Source of the DNA: Halocalculus aciditolerans
GTDB taxonomy: Archaea > Halobacteriota > Halobacteria > Halobacteriales > Halobacteriaceae
DNA length: 64,000 nt
Reading direction: 5' to 3'
Assembly (NCBI RefSeq): GCF_014647475.1
Contig: NZ_BMPG01000001.1
Location: 806,001 to 870,000 of the forward strand
The notes beneath the pieces were generated by a model, which had not been told where the DNA came from, ran no database searches, and worked only from the letters and a program-made list of their open reading frames with translations. The translations under genes and the position numbers were made by a program. Position 1 is the stretch's first letter; each line of letters begins with the position of its first letter. Shown here piece by piece: positions 8,072 through 16,547 of this stretch.

Positions 8072-9730
8072 TTAGTACCCACCGTTCGTGAATTGGATAG
8101 TCTTCTCCGACCCGTCATCGAAGTAGAGGTGAACCGTCACCGACTCGTACTGCATGTTCGTCTCTCGACCCCCGTCGTAGAAGTAGTAGAGTTTCACCGA
8201 GGAGTCTGCTCCCGGTGCAACCGTTGCCGGTCGAATGAGCGGTGCTTTCGTCTCAAGCCGGTAGGCGTCTCTCCCTTTCGCTTGGTCGCCAGAGTCGTAG
8301 TAGCCGGACCCGACCATGATCTCGTGGTTGTTCCCACCGCTGCTCTCGTATATCGTATCCGCTGCCGAGGAGTTCACCATCACGTCCGTCACTTCCACAG
8401 AGTCGTTACCCGTGTTCGTGATACTAAACTGGATTCCGCTCTCCCCGTTGTACGGCGAAGCGTCATAGTTGTAGTCGATCTGTGAGGCCGACGTCGAACC
8501 ACCGCCGCCACCGTCACCACCACTGGTGCCGCCTTTCCGGACGGTGAGGTCGTAGAAGGCCTTCTGCCGGGGTTCACCGGAGAGGGTGTCGGAGCCGAAC
8601 CAGACGGAGACGTTCACTTTCTTCTCCTGTCCGGTGATGCTGTCGGGGGCGTTGTAGGTGAAGGAGGCGTCGCCGTCGACGCCGCTTTCGTCTGTCGGAG
8701 TGACGCTCTCGCCGCTCCCTTTCGCGGTCACGATTTCCGCGTGGACGGTCTGACCGGAATAGGGGTTATTGTACTTGTCTCTGACTTCGGCGACGAGCGT
8801 CTGCGTGCCGTCTTCGGCAACTGTCGAGCCGTTTCCGGACTGCTTCACGACGTACCACGGACGCGGATCGTCCGCGCCGGTTCCGACGCCGACGTTCGCC
8901 ATCTGGAGCGTGTACGTTCCGGGTTCGAGCGTGAGCGCGATTCGGGAGCCGTCCTCCGTAACGTCGACGACGTGGCCGTCTGCGTCGTCCGTCGCTCCGT
9001 CCGCTCCGTCCGGGTCGTAGTCGTCGCCGAGGAGGGACTCCCACCGGTCGGCCGAGAGGCTGCTCGGGAGGCGAATCGTCATCTCGCTATCCGCCGTCAC
9101 CTGCGTCGACTTCATCGCGGTGCTCTTCGTCTGGAAGTCGAGCGTGCTCGTGCGCACGCCGCTCTGCGAGTAGTTCCCGGTGAGCGTGACGAACGTGAGC
9201 CGGTTCCCGTCGACGATGGAGGGGTCGGCGTCGACGATCTGCGCGTTCTGCTGGGTGTAGTTCCGGTAGACGAGTGAGTTCGAGTATCGGACGTCAGGCG
9301 AGTCGATGTAGGTGTAGCTCGCCCGGTAGACGAGCGGCTTCGTCGTGAAGTTCCGCTCGTTCCCGTTCCAGTAGTCGGCGGCGTCACTCTCGGTGGCTGT
9401 CGCACCGGTTATCGTGACGTTCCCGGCCGCACCAGTTCGGAGCTGTCCCGTCACCGGCGGCGGGTTCACGAAGAAGATCCGTGGTTGATACCGCGCGCCG
9501 AGGTCGACTGCTGTCGGATACGAATTACCGGACGCGGCGGTCTTGAGGAGGTTGTTCCGCAGCTCGACCATGTCCGACTGGACGGCCTGCGAGTGTTGGA
9601 ATTCGGTGCCCTCGTTCTGGGTGGGGACGACTTGTGCTTGGTAGATAGAGAGGAGAACGACGAGGACGGCGAAGAGGAGGATCGCTCCGACTTGCACCGT
9701 GACGCCGCGTGTGTCGTCCCGAAGTCTCAC
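8072..9730 (-). CDS. Large surface protein with archaeal pilin-like N-terminus and Ig-like domain
   Basis: 552 residues. The N-terminus MRLRDDTRGVTVQVGAILLF has the short charged leader and long hydrophobic helix typical of haloarchaeal pilin/archaellin-like proteins. The exterior part is Ser/Thr/Asn-rich with many NxS/T sites. Around residues 300-395 a segment (TLVAEVRDKYNNPYSGQTVHAE onward, then DASFTYNAP) resembles a bacterial Ig-like group 1 (invasin-type) domain. A Gly/Ser linker near 400-410 leads to a C-terminal beta-rich domain. It is probably membrane-anchored and outward facing; function unknown. Confidence 0.75.
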   Translation of the reverse strand: MRLRDDTRGVTVQVGAILLFAVLVVLLSIYQAQVVPTQNEGTEFQHSQAVQSDMVELRNNLLKTAASGNSYPTAVDLGARYQPRIFFVNPPPVTGQLRTGAAGNVTITGATATESDAADYWNGNERNFTTKPLVYRASYTYIDSPDVRYSNSLVYRNYTQQNAQIVDADPSIVDGNRLTFVTLTGNYSQSGVRTSTLDFQTKSTAMKSTQVTADSEMTIRLPSSLSADRWESLLGDDYDPDGADGATDDADGHVVDVTEDGSRIALTLEPGTYTLQMANVGVGTGADDPRPWYVVKQSGNGSTVAEDGTQTLVAEVRDKYNNPYSGQTVHAEIVTAKGSGESVTPTDESGVDGDASFTYNAPDSITGQEKKVNVSVWFGSDTLSGEPRQKAFYDLTVRKGGTSGGDGGGGGSTSASQIDYNYDASPYNGESGIQFSITNTGNDSVEVTDVMVNSSAADTIYESSGGNNHEIMVGSGYYDSGDQAKGRDAYRLETKAPLIRPATVAPGADSSVKLYYFYDGGRETNMQYESVTVHLYFDDGSEKTIQFTNGGY

Positions 9731-9786
9731 GGGTGTAGTTGCGCGCGCTGGCAGTTAAAACCCGTCGGGCGCGGCGCTGGTCAGCG

Positions 9787-10365
9787 TTACTCGTCGTCTT
9801 CGATGACTTCGGGCTGGGCGAGCGCGGACTGGAGGCTGTCGAGGCCGTTCACCCACTCGGTGACGAGGCCGTACTCGAGGTCTTCGGTGACGCTCATGTC
9901 GAGGTCGTCGCCGTCGATGATGCGGGTGCCGGCGCAGGCGGCGAGGCCGAGCGCGCGGTCGAAGTCCTCGTCCGCTTCCGCGCCGGCGGCGGCCTGCACG
10001 TACTCTTCGACGCTGGCTTCGTCCGCGACGCCGTCGCCGACGTACTGCTCGGCGGAGTAGAAGACGGCGACGAGGCTCGTCTGCACGCCGTCGACGAGCA
10101 TGAGGGTCTCCTCGTCCTCGATGTCGGGTTCGGCGAGCACGACCTCGCGGATGTCCGCGAGTTCTTCGAGGGCGTCCTCCTGCTCGATCTCGTCGTCGTC
10201 GTAGTCGGTGACGATTTTGGCGACGGCGATGGCGACGTCGTCCTGGAGGTTCAGGAGGAGGCGCGCGGAGTCCTCGTCCTCGGGGTCGAGTTCTTCGTCC
10301 TCTAGTCGGGAGAGCCAGTTCTGCCAGCGTTCTTCGGAGTAGGCTTCCTCCTCGGCGGAGCTCAT
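9787..10365 (-). CDS. DUF2150 family protein
   Basis: 192 residues from MSSAEEEAYSEERWQNWLSRL; an upstream ATG nine codons earlier was not used because the family begins at the SAEE/RWQNW segment. Very acidic, mostly alpha-helical, with the conserved LLNLQDDVAIAVAKIV helix. The family is widespread in haloarchaea with no known function. It lies 46 nt downstream of the TatD-type hydrolase on the same strand and may share its transcript. Confidence 0.8.
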   Translation of the reverse strand: MSSAEEEAYSEERWQNWLSRLEDEELDPEDEDSARLLLNLQDDVAIAVAKIVTDYDDDEIEQEDALEELADIREVVLAEPDIEDEETLMLVDGVQTSLVAVFYSAEQYVGDGVADEASVEEYVQAAAGAEADEDFDRALGLAACAGTRIIDGDDLDMSVTEDLEYGLVTEWVNGLDSLQSALAQPEVIEDDE

Positions 10366-10411
10366 ACGTATACGCCCGCCCCGCCGCTTCAAAGACCTTT
10401 CTTTCCCTCGC

Positions 10412-11254
10412 CTAGTCGAGCGTGCCCGCGGTGTCGACGCCGTAGACGCGCTCGGGCGTGGTGACGTGCGCGCGCTCGACGGCGTCGTGGAAGCCCTCTT
10501 CTCGGAGCCAGGCGACCCGCCGGGGGACGGTTTTCGGGCCGAGCACCATCCCGGGGTTGTCGGGGTCGTCGACGAAGTCCGTCTCCATGAGGAAGGGGTC
10601 GCCGGCGTCGATGGCGTCGGTGAGGTACTCCTTCTCGCTCATGACGGAGCCGGTGACGCCGGCGAGCTCGCCGGTGGCGTAATGTTTCACGACGCGCTCG
10701 GGCGGCAGGCCGGCGTCTTCGGCCCAGCCGGCGACCTCGGTGAGGTCGTCCGTGTGTTCGGTGTGGAGCTGCACGGCGACGCCGGTCTCCGCGCCGAGTT
10801 CGAGCGCGTGCCGGAGGACCTCGTTCGACGCCGCCCAGACGTCGTCGCTCACGTCGTAGTGCGGCCGCCCGGACTTCAGCGCGACCGCCTCGCCGTCCGC
10901 CGCGTACGTCGCCGCTTCGTCCAACCCGGCCTTCATCAGTTTTGCTGCCTCGTCCGCGCTGAACCCGCGGTCGTCGACGAGTCGGGAGACGAGGCCCGGA
11001 TGCACGCCGAGCACCGGCCACGCCCGCCCGCGAAGCTCCGCCGAGGCGTCCGCGGCGAGAGCGAGCGTCGCCGAGAAGACCGCCCGGAAGTCCGCGCCGT
11101 CCTCGGCTTCGACGCCGAGATGCCACGACGGCTTGTTCACCACGAGCAGGTGCGTCCCGCCGCTCCGCGCGAACTCCCGCGCCGCCTCGATGCCCTTCCC
11201 GTCTCTATCGAGGTGGAGGTGGTCGTCCAACACCGGCGTCCCCAGGTCACGCAT
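10412..11254 (-). CDS. TatD-family metal-dependent hydrolase (COG1099 type)
   Basis: 280 residues, TIM-barrel amidohydrolase-like fold. Metal ligands visible: DDHLHLD at the N-terminus (HxH), the Glu/Asp-rich middle strand ALKSGRPHYD, LHTEHTDD, VVKHYATGEL and METDFVDDP near the C-terminus. Members related to TatD are nucleases or deaminase-like hydrolases; the archaeal COG1099 group is uncharacterised, so no substrate is claimed. Heads a possible two-gene unit with the DUF2150 gene. Confidence 0.82.
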   Translation of the reverse strand: MRDLGTPVLDDHLHLDRDGKGIEAAREFARSGGTHLLVVNKPSWHLGVEAEDGADFRAVFSATLALAADASAELRGRAWPVLGVHPGLVSRLVDDRGFSADEAAKLMKAGLDEAATYAADGEAVALKSGRPHYDVSDDVWAASNEVLRHALELGAETGVAVQLHTEHTDDLTEVAGWAEDAGLPPERVVKHYATGELAGVTGSVMSEKEYLTDAIDAGDPFLMETDFVDDPDNPGMVLGPKTVPRRVAWLREEGFHDAVERAHVTTPERVYGVDTAGTLD

Positions 11255-11325
11255 ACGCCCGCTACTCGCCGAGCGCGAAAAAACCGGTCGGAGTCAGTCG
11301 GAACGCCAGCCCCGACCTGCGGCGA

Positions 11326-11676
11326 CTACGCGTCCGCGCTCGTCGGCGCGCCCGCGATGACGAGCCGCAGGCGCTCCTCGCCGCGATTGAACACCTGCCG
11401 CGTCGTCTCCGCGTCCACCCGGACCGCCTCGTTCTCCCCGACTGTGACGGTGTCGCCCGCGATCTCGAACGTCGCCTCACCGTCCACGCAGACGTAGACC
11501 TCTTCTTGACTCGTCCCGCTCTCGTCGTGCTCCATCCCGCGCGCGCCCGGTTCGAGTTCGAGGACGCTCACGCCGAGTTCGCTCGCCTCCAGCGGCTCCT
11601 TCAGGAACCACATCCCGCCGTACTCCTCGTCCACGACCGATTCGACGTCGCTCGCACTCGCCGTCTGATACGCCAT
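11326..11676 (-). CDS. Cupin-domain protein
   Basis: 116 residues forming a single cupin barrel: MEHDESGTSQEEVYVCVDGEA corresponds to cupin motif 1 with partial metal ligands, and TVGENEAVRVDAETTRQVFN to motif 2. Motif 2 lacks the usual His, so metal binding is doubtful. Small cupins bind ligands or act as simple isomerases; the role here is unknown. It is separated from the hydrolase gene by 71 nt. Confidence 0.8.
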   Translation of the reverse strand: MAYQTASASDVESVVDEEYGGMWFLKEPLEASELGVSVLELEPGARGMEHDESGTSQEEVYVCVDGEATFEIAGDTVTVGENEAVRVDAETTRQVFNRGEERLRLVIAGAPTSADA

Positions 11677-11725
11677 AGAAAAACCGACTCCCGCCGGGGA
11701 CTTCTACGCTTCGCCGCCCGGCGGG

Positions 11726-13267
11726 CTACTCGTCGCTCCCGCCGGTCGAGAACGCCGCGGAGAGGTTCTCCCGGAAATCCCGCATCTCCGCGAGCTCCGC
11801 CTCCAGCTCCTCGACGTCGCCTTCGAGGGATTCGCGCGCCTCCCGGACGTCCGTCGCGAGCATGTCGACGTCGTCTTCGAGCCGTCGGAACCGCGTCTCG
11901 TGGCTGCTCCGCACGTCCGCCACCTCGCGCTCCAGCGCGTCCACGGACGACCGGAGAGCCGCGACGTCCTCGGACAGGTCGTCGTGGCGGGACGCGAGGT
12001 CGTCGTGAGCGTCCTCTCGCTCAGTGACGCGCGCTTCGACCGACTCCACGGCGTCGTCGAGGTCGTCGAGCCGCGCGGCCGTCTCGTCCATGAACGGCGA
12101 CGCCGTCCCGTGCGCCTCGATGGTCTCCTCCAGCGCGTCCGCGTACGCCTCGAAGTCGCTCATCCGCGACTGGAGGTGGCGGAGCCGAACGTCCGCCGCG
12201 GCATCCTCCGCGCGCACGTACTCGCGGAGCACTTCGAGCGTCTCCTCGCTCACCTCGCCCGACTCGACCTCCGCCGCGAGCCGCTCAGCCACCGACTCGT
12301 CGACGACCGACTCGCCGTCCGCGTCCTCGGCGGATTCGACCGCCGCATCACCGGTCTCGTCGACCGTCTCGCGCGCGTCACCGCCCCCTATCGCTCCCTC
12401 CGCTGTTGCGCCCTCCGCGTCGCTCGGCTCGCCGTCGGTTCCCGGCTCCGCCTCGGCGTCCGGGTCCGAATCGACCGCTTCGGCCGCTTCGATGACGATG
12501 TCCTCGTCGTCCGGGTCGTCAGCCGCGTCCGTTTCGTCTCCGGCCGTCGTCTCGCCGTCGGCCTCCGCCGCCTCGTCGGCCGCGGATTCGGCTTCGGCGT
12601 CGACGCGTTCGACGGCGTCGTCGAGGTCCTCCCACGCCACCGCTTCGGATTCGCCTGCGGGCTCCGCCGTCTCGATGGCGATGCCGTCCTCCGTCTCGAT
12701 AGTCGTCGTGGACTCCTCGCGTCCACCTCGCGGGGCCGACGCGTCCGCCTCGGCGGTGTCCGCGTCCGCCGCGCTCGCCGCGTCTTCCGCGCCGCTGTCG
12801 CGTTCGACGATGTCGACGTCCGGCTCCTCGCTACCGCCGCCGAGAAGCGCGCGCACGCCGCCGAGCCACCCCGACGTCTCGAAGGGGTCGCCGAAGAGGA
12901 ATTCTCCTGCGTTCGCGTCGACGCCGACGTCGAGCGCGGTGACCTTCGGGTCGTCGTCCGCGGGGAGCACGCGGTCGCGGTCCCCCGCGACGCCGAGAAT
13001 CACGTCCGTCTCGCCGTCCGCCGCGACATCGAAGACGACCGCGTCGTCCGACTGCTCCCACGCCGTCGGCCCGTGCTCCGGGTGGAAGCCGACGTCGCGC
13101 ACCGCCGCGTCCCCCGCGAGCGGCTGCACGATTCGCAGCCCCGCGACCTCCGTCGCGGCGACCGCGACGTGGTACGTGACCGTGACCCCCTCCTCCTTCC
13201 GCTCGACGCTCCGTTCCACCGCGACGGGCGCGCTCCCGCCCGCTGAACGGTCTATCGTCTGAGACAT
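11726..13267 (-). CDS. Acidic coiled-coil protein, haloarchaeal
   Basis: 513 residues from MSQTIDRSAGGSAPVAVER; an ATG three codons upstream is also possible. The first 130 residues form a folded domain that reads like an N-terminal domain of haloarchaeal coiled-coil proteins (KEEGVTVTYHVAVAATEVAGLRI). Residues about 145-305 are very Asp/Glu/Ala-rich and disordered. From about 325 to the end there are long heptad-rich helices (RLDDLDDAVESVEARV, DVAALRSSVDALEREV). No enzyme motif is seen. A structural or partitioning role is conceivable but not shown. Confidence 0.75.
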   Translation of the reverse strand: MSQTIDRSAGGSAPVAVERSVERKEEGVTVTYHVAVAATEVAGLRIVQPLAGDAAVRDVGFHPEHGPTAWEQSDDAVVFDVAADGETDVILGVAGDRDRVLPADDDPKVTALDVGVDANAGEFLFGDPFETSGWLGGVRALLGGGSEEPDVDIVERDSGAEDAASAADADTAEADASAPRGGREESTTTIETEDGIAIETAEPAGESEAVAWEDLDDAVERVDAEAESAADEAAEADGETTAGDETDAADDPDDEDIVIEAAEAVDSDPDAEAEPGTDGEPSDAEGATAEGAIGGGDARETVDETGDAAVESAEDADGESVVDESVAERLAAEVESGEVSEETLEVLREYVRAEDAAADVRLRHLQSRMSDFEAYADALEETIEAHGTASPFMDETAARLDDLDDAVESVEARVTEREDAHDDLASRHDDLSEDVAALRSSVDALEREVADVRSSHETRFRRLEDDVDMLATDVREARESLEGDVEELEAELAEMRDFRENLSAAFSTGGSDE

Positions 13268-13330
13268 GCGGAGCAAGAGACGACGTATTCCGATAAAGGC
13301 TCTCCAGGTTTCGCGGCTCGATACCCGCGC

Positions 13331-13768
13331 TCAGAGAACGACCGCGTGGTCCGCCGCGTTCACGAGCGCGTCCGACCGCCCGTGCTCCCCCGGTGCGATT
13401 GCTACCGTCCGCAGCCCGTGCCGGTTCGCCTTCTCCACCACCGGCTTGAAATCCGTGTCCCGCGACGCCACCGCGAGCACCTCCAGTTGCCCCTCGACGA
13501 CGAGCTCCGTCGCGTCCACCGCGAGCTTCACGTCGACGTCGCCGCTCGTCACGCGCACGTCGAACCCCCGCGCCTCACCCGCCTGAATCAGCCCGGGCGT
13601 CGCGTGCTCGTTCAAGTAGAGCCGGGTCGCCGAGAGGTTCCCGTGCTCTCGCGCGACCTCCCGAACGTCGTCTAAATCCGTATCGAACTCGTCGCGGAGA
13701 ACGTTCGGCCCGTCGACGAACAGGCCGACACGCGCGTTCGTGTCGACGAACCGCCGGAGTATCTCCAT
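13331..13768 (-). CDS. NYN/PIN-like domain protein (TIGR00288 type), putative RNase
   Basis: 145 residues from MEILRRFVDTNARVGLFVDGPNVL. NYN domains are PIN-fold nucleases; the acidic metal-binding residues are seen in VGLFVDGPN, GDVDVKLAVDA and VASRDTDFKPVVEKA, followed by the conserved VAIAPGEHGRSDALVNAADHAVVL end. Cytoplasmic, likely acting on RNA, though members of this archaeal group are not characterised. A much longer open frame upstream is a GC artefact. Divergent from the antiporter gene with 187 nt between. Confidence 0.85.
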   Translation of the reverse strand: MEILRRFVDTNARVGLFVDGPNVLRDEFDTDLDDVREVAREHGNLSATRLYLNEHATPGLIQAGEARGFDVRVTSGDVDVKLAVDATELVVEGQLEVLAVASRDTDFKPVVEKANRHGLRTVAIAPGEHGRSDALVNAADHAVVL

Positions 13769-13955
13769 GGACGCCTTCAGGTACACGCGGGCAAAACCGT
13801 ACCGTTCCACTCCCGTACAATTCGACCGAAGCCCACGCGCGCTTACACCGCTCCCGCCGCCGGAACCGCGTCTCCCTCCGAGCGATTGCGTCGACCGCTC
13901 GCGTTCGCCGAGGCACCAACGTCTTTGTGTCACCCGCCGCTTCTCTCGACCACCC

Positions 13956-15662
13956 ATGGCTGCAACCGGCGTCGAACAGGAACTCATCGACCTCATCGCG
14001 ATCTTCATCATCGCCGCCGGCGTCGGCGTCTTCGTCGCGAAGGTCGGCCGGTTCCCCTACACCATCGCCCTCCTCATCGCCGGCTTCGGCGCGTCCGCGC
14101 TCGGCGTCGGCACCGAACTCTCCATCCCGATCAGCCACGACATCATCCTCTTCGTCCTCCTCCCGCCCCTCCTCTTCGAGGGCGCGGCGAACACGGAGCT
14201 CGAGCAGTTCCGCCGGAACTTCCCGCCCATCATCGCGCTCGCCGTCCTCGGTCTCCTCGTCTCCGTCGCGGTTCTCGGCGTCGTCAGCGCGTCCGCCCTC
14301 GGACTCCCCGCCCTCGTCGCCCTCCTCTTCGCCGCGATGATCCTCCCCACTGACCCCGTCAGCGTCCTCGCGCTCTTCAAGGAGCTCGGCGCGCCGGACA
14401 GACTGAGCGTCCTCGTCGAGGGCGAGAGCCTCATCAACGACGGCACCGGCGTCGTCCTCTACACCGTCGTCCTCGGCCTCATCGCCGAATACGACGTCGC
14501 CACTACCGCGCTCTCTGACCTCCTCAACCCCGGCGTCCTCGGGCACGTCGCCGTCGAAATCCTCTACGTCTCCATCGGGGGCGCGCTCGTCGGCTTAGCC
14601 GGCGGATACGTCGTCTACCGCGTCATGTACAACCTCGACGAACACATGACCGAGACCGTCCTCGCACTCATCCTCGCCTACGGGAGCTTCCTCCTCGCCG
14701 AACACTATTTTCATGTTTCCGGCGTCATCGCCTGCGTCGTCGCCGGCCTCTTCATCGGGAACCGCGCCGTCGAATACGCGATGAGCCCGCAGACGAAGAT
14801 TACGGTGTTCAACACCTTCGAGACCGGCGGCTTCCTCGCGAACACCTTCATCTTCATCATGATCGGCGTGAAGACGCCGCTCTCCCAGCTCGTCGACCAC
14901 GCCGGCATCATCGCCGTCGCCATCCCGCTCGTCCTCGTCGCGCGCGCCGCCGGCCTCTACCCCACGCTCGCCGTCGTCAACCGCGTCACCGACACGACGG
15001 TCGAATGGGACTACCAGCACGTCCTCTGGTGGGCCGGCCTCCACGCCTCCATCCCCATCGCGCTCGTCCTCGGCCTCCCGCCGGAGACGCCCTACCGGAC
15101 GGAGCTCCGCGCGCTCGTCTTCGGCGTCGCCGCCTTCAGCCTCGTCGTTCAGGGCCTCACGATGTCGCGCTACCTCGACTTCCTCGGCGTCGTCACGCGC
15201 AGCGAATCCCAACAGCTCTACGAGCTCCTCTCCGGGCGCGCCCGCGCCGTCGACGAAGCCCTCGACGCCGCGGACCGACTGAAACGCCGCGGCGACCTCC
15301 CCGGCGACGTCTACGACGAGTTCACGAGCGAATACCGCGAGGAACGCGAGGCGCTCGCCACCGCCATCACCCAGCTCCTCCGCGAACACCCGGAACTCCG
15401 CCACGAACAACAGCTCGCCGGCGAACGCCGCGTCCTCAAACAGGAGAAATCCGCGGTGATGGACGCGATGCGTCGCGGCATCATCTCCGACGACGTCGGC
15501 GACGAACTCCTCCGCGAAGTCAACCTCAAACTCGACCAGGTTCAAAGCGGCGAGACGACCGTCTCCGGCGAAGGCGAGGGGTTCGAGGAGTTCTGGCGCG
15601 AACGCGCCCGCGAGTACGGCCTCGACGTCGACGACCCCGAGACCGCGGCCGAGGATTCATAA
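13956..15662 (+). CDS. CPA1-family Na+(K+)/H+ antiporter (NhaP type)
   Basis: 568 residues. Residues about 1-400 form some 12 membrane helices of the CPA1 fold, including ILPTDPVSVLALFKELGAPDRLSVLVEGESLINDGTG, which carries the conserved Asp residues for cation binding. From about 405 to the end is a charged cytoplasmic helical tail (SESQQLYELLSGRARAVDEAL onward), as in NhaP/NHE-like proteins. It would expel Na+ in exchange for protons, important in a salt-in organism. Start chosen at MAATGVEQELIDL; the preceding frame is not coding. Confidence 0.93.
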   Translation: MAATGVEQELIDLIAIFIIAAGVGVFVAKVGRFPYTIALLIAGFGASALGVGTELSIPISHDIILFVLLPPLLFEGAANTELEQFRRNFPPIIALAVLGLLVSVAVLGVVSASALGLPALVALLFAAMILPTDPVSVLALFKELGAPDRLSVLVEGESLINDGTGVVLYTVVLGLIAEYDVATTALSDLLNPGVLGHVAVEILYVSIGGALVGLAGGYVVYRVMYNLDEHMTETVLALILAYGSFLLAEHYFHVSGVIACVVAGLFIGNRAVEYAMSPQTKITVFNTFETGGFLANTFIFIMIGVKTPLSQLVDHAGIIAVAIPLVLVARAAGLYPTLAVVNRVTDTTVEWDYQHVLWWAGLHASIPIALVLGLPPETPYRTELRALVFGVAAFSLVVQGLTMSRYLDFLGVVTRSESQQLYELLSGRARAVDEALDAADRLKRRGDLPGDVYDEFTSEYREEREALATAITQLLREHPELRHEQQLAGERRVLKQEKSAVMDAMRRGIISDDVGDELLREVNLKLDQVQSGETTVSGEGEGFEEFWRERAREYGLDVDDPETAAEDS

Positions 15663-15718
15663 CCGAGAGCGCGGCTACCGACTGTCGCCGGCCACCGAAC
15701 ACACCAGCCGGTCCGACC

Positions 15719-15901
15719 ATGCTCGCCTGCCAGAACTGCCGTAACCGGTCCGCGTTCCGCCTCACCATCGAACACACCGTCTCGCTCGGCGTCGACGACC
15801 CGCCGGCGGTCTCGCTCTCCCTTCAGTGCGCCGCCTGCGACAGCACCGCCGTCGCCGGCGACCCGGTCGCGGCTCTCGACGACTACCTCTCCGCCGCGTA
15901 G
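15719..15901 (+). CDS. Small two-CxxC zinc-binding protein
   Basis: 60 residues, MLACQNCRNRSAFRLTIEH at the start and LSLQCAACDSTAVAGDP near the end, giving CxxC pairs 33 residues apart as in a zinc ribbon. It lies 56 nt after the antiporter on the same strand. The last 19 bases overlap the 3' end of the convergent gene. Function unknown; such small zinc ribbons are common in haloarchaea. Confidence 0.65.
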   Translation: MLACQNCRNRSAFRLTIEHTVSLGVDDPPAVSLSLQCAACDSTAVAGDPVAALDDYLSAA

Positions 15902-16281
15902 AACGGCGAGGCCGCGCGGACGAACTCCGCACCGACGTTCGCGCAGGCCGAGTCGAGTACGCCGACGACGGTCGACGCGAGCGCCGGCGAACAGCGCTCG
16001 CAGAGACACGCCGCCGTCGCCTCGGGGAGCCAGACCTCCGCCGGCCGCTCCCGGAACACGAGCACGACCGCGGCGCGCGTCGCGTCGACGACGTCGTCGC
16101 TTCGGTAGTGGACGAACCACCGGCCGTCGGCGGCGGAGTAGACGACGGCCGAACACAGTCGGTCGTGTCCGCCGAATCCGTCGCCCGCGTCGGAGGTGTC
16201 GCGTGCGCTGCGGGCGCTGCGGGCTGGCTGTCCCGCTTCGAACACGAGCCGGCGTCCGATCCATCCCGTCTGCGACGACAT
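15883..16281 (-). CDS. Conserved-looking hypothetical protein with Cys residues
   Basis: 132 residues: a disordered start, then VVYSAADGRWFVHYRSDDVVDATRAAVVLVF and a CLCERCSP segment, which could bind metal. No family is recognised. It starts 4 nt from a perfect 17-bp palindrome shared with the divergent AbrB-like regulator, so the two genes may be controlled together. Its 3' end overlaps the zinc-ribbon gene. Confidence 0.6.
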   Translation of the reverse strand: MSSQTGWIGRRLVFEAGQPARSARSARDTSDAGDGFGGHDRLCSAVVYSAADGRWFVHYRSDDVVDATRAAVVLVFRERPAEVWLPEATAACLCERCSPALASTVVGVLDSACANVGAEFVRAASPFYAAER

Positions 16282-16284
16282 TGA

Positions 16285-16301
16285 CTATTTCGTCGAAATA
16301 G
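16285..16301. promoter_or_regulatory. Perfect 17-bp palindrome between divergent genes (likely operator)
   Basis: CTATTTCG-T-CGAAATAG reads the same on both strands. It sits 4 nt before the start codon of the leftward gene and 41 nt before that of the AbrB-like gene, just upstream of that gene's TATA-like gataatag at 16310-16317. A binding site for the divergent AbrB-like regulator is the natural guess, but this is inference. Confidence 0.6.
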
Positions 16302-16341
16302 CTACGAGACGATAATAGTGCCGACCCGCACTTCCCGGGTA

Positions 16342-16509
16342 ATGAGTGACGACCGGATTCTCGGCACGACGAAAGTGACAGACAGGTGGCGGATGAGTCT
16401 CATCAAGGCGGTGCGCGAGGAGTTCGAAGCCGACGGCGACTCGGTCGAAGTCGGCGACCAGATCGTCTTCCGGAAGCAGGACGGGAAGATCGTCATCGAG
16501 CCGGCCTGA
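16342..16509 (+). CDS. AbrB/SpoVT-like DNA-binding protein
   Basis: 55 residues: MSDDRILGTTKVTDRWRMSLIKAVREEF, then VEVGDQIVFRKQDGKIVIEPA. This is the swapped-hairpin AbrB beta fold (strand, RMSLIKAVRE helix, GDQIVF, GKIVI). Such proteins act as dimeric regulators or antitoxins; no toxin gene of the usual kind adjoins it. A TATA-like gataatag about 25-32 nt before the ATG suggests a leaderless mRNA. It is 38 nt upstream of gcvT and may be co-transcribed, so it could regulate glycine cleavage genes (inference). Confidence 0.8.
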   Translation: MSDDRILGTTKVTDRWRMSLIKAVREEFEADGDSVEVGDQIVFRKQDGKIVIEPA

Positions 16510-16547
16510 TAGCAAAGCCATTAGGTGCCGGCGTTCGACCCACGGGT

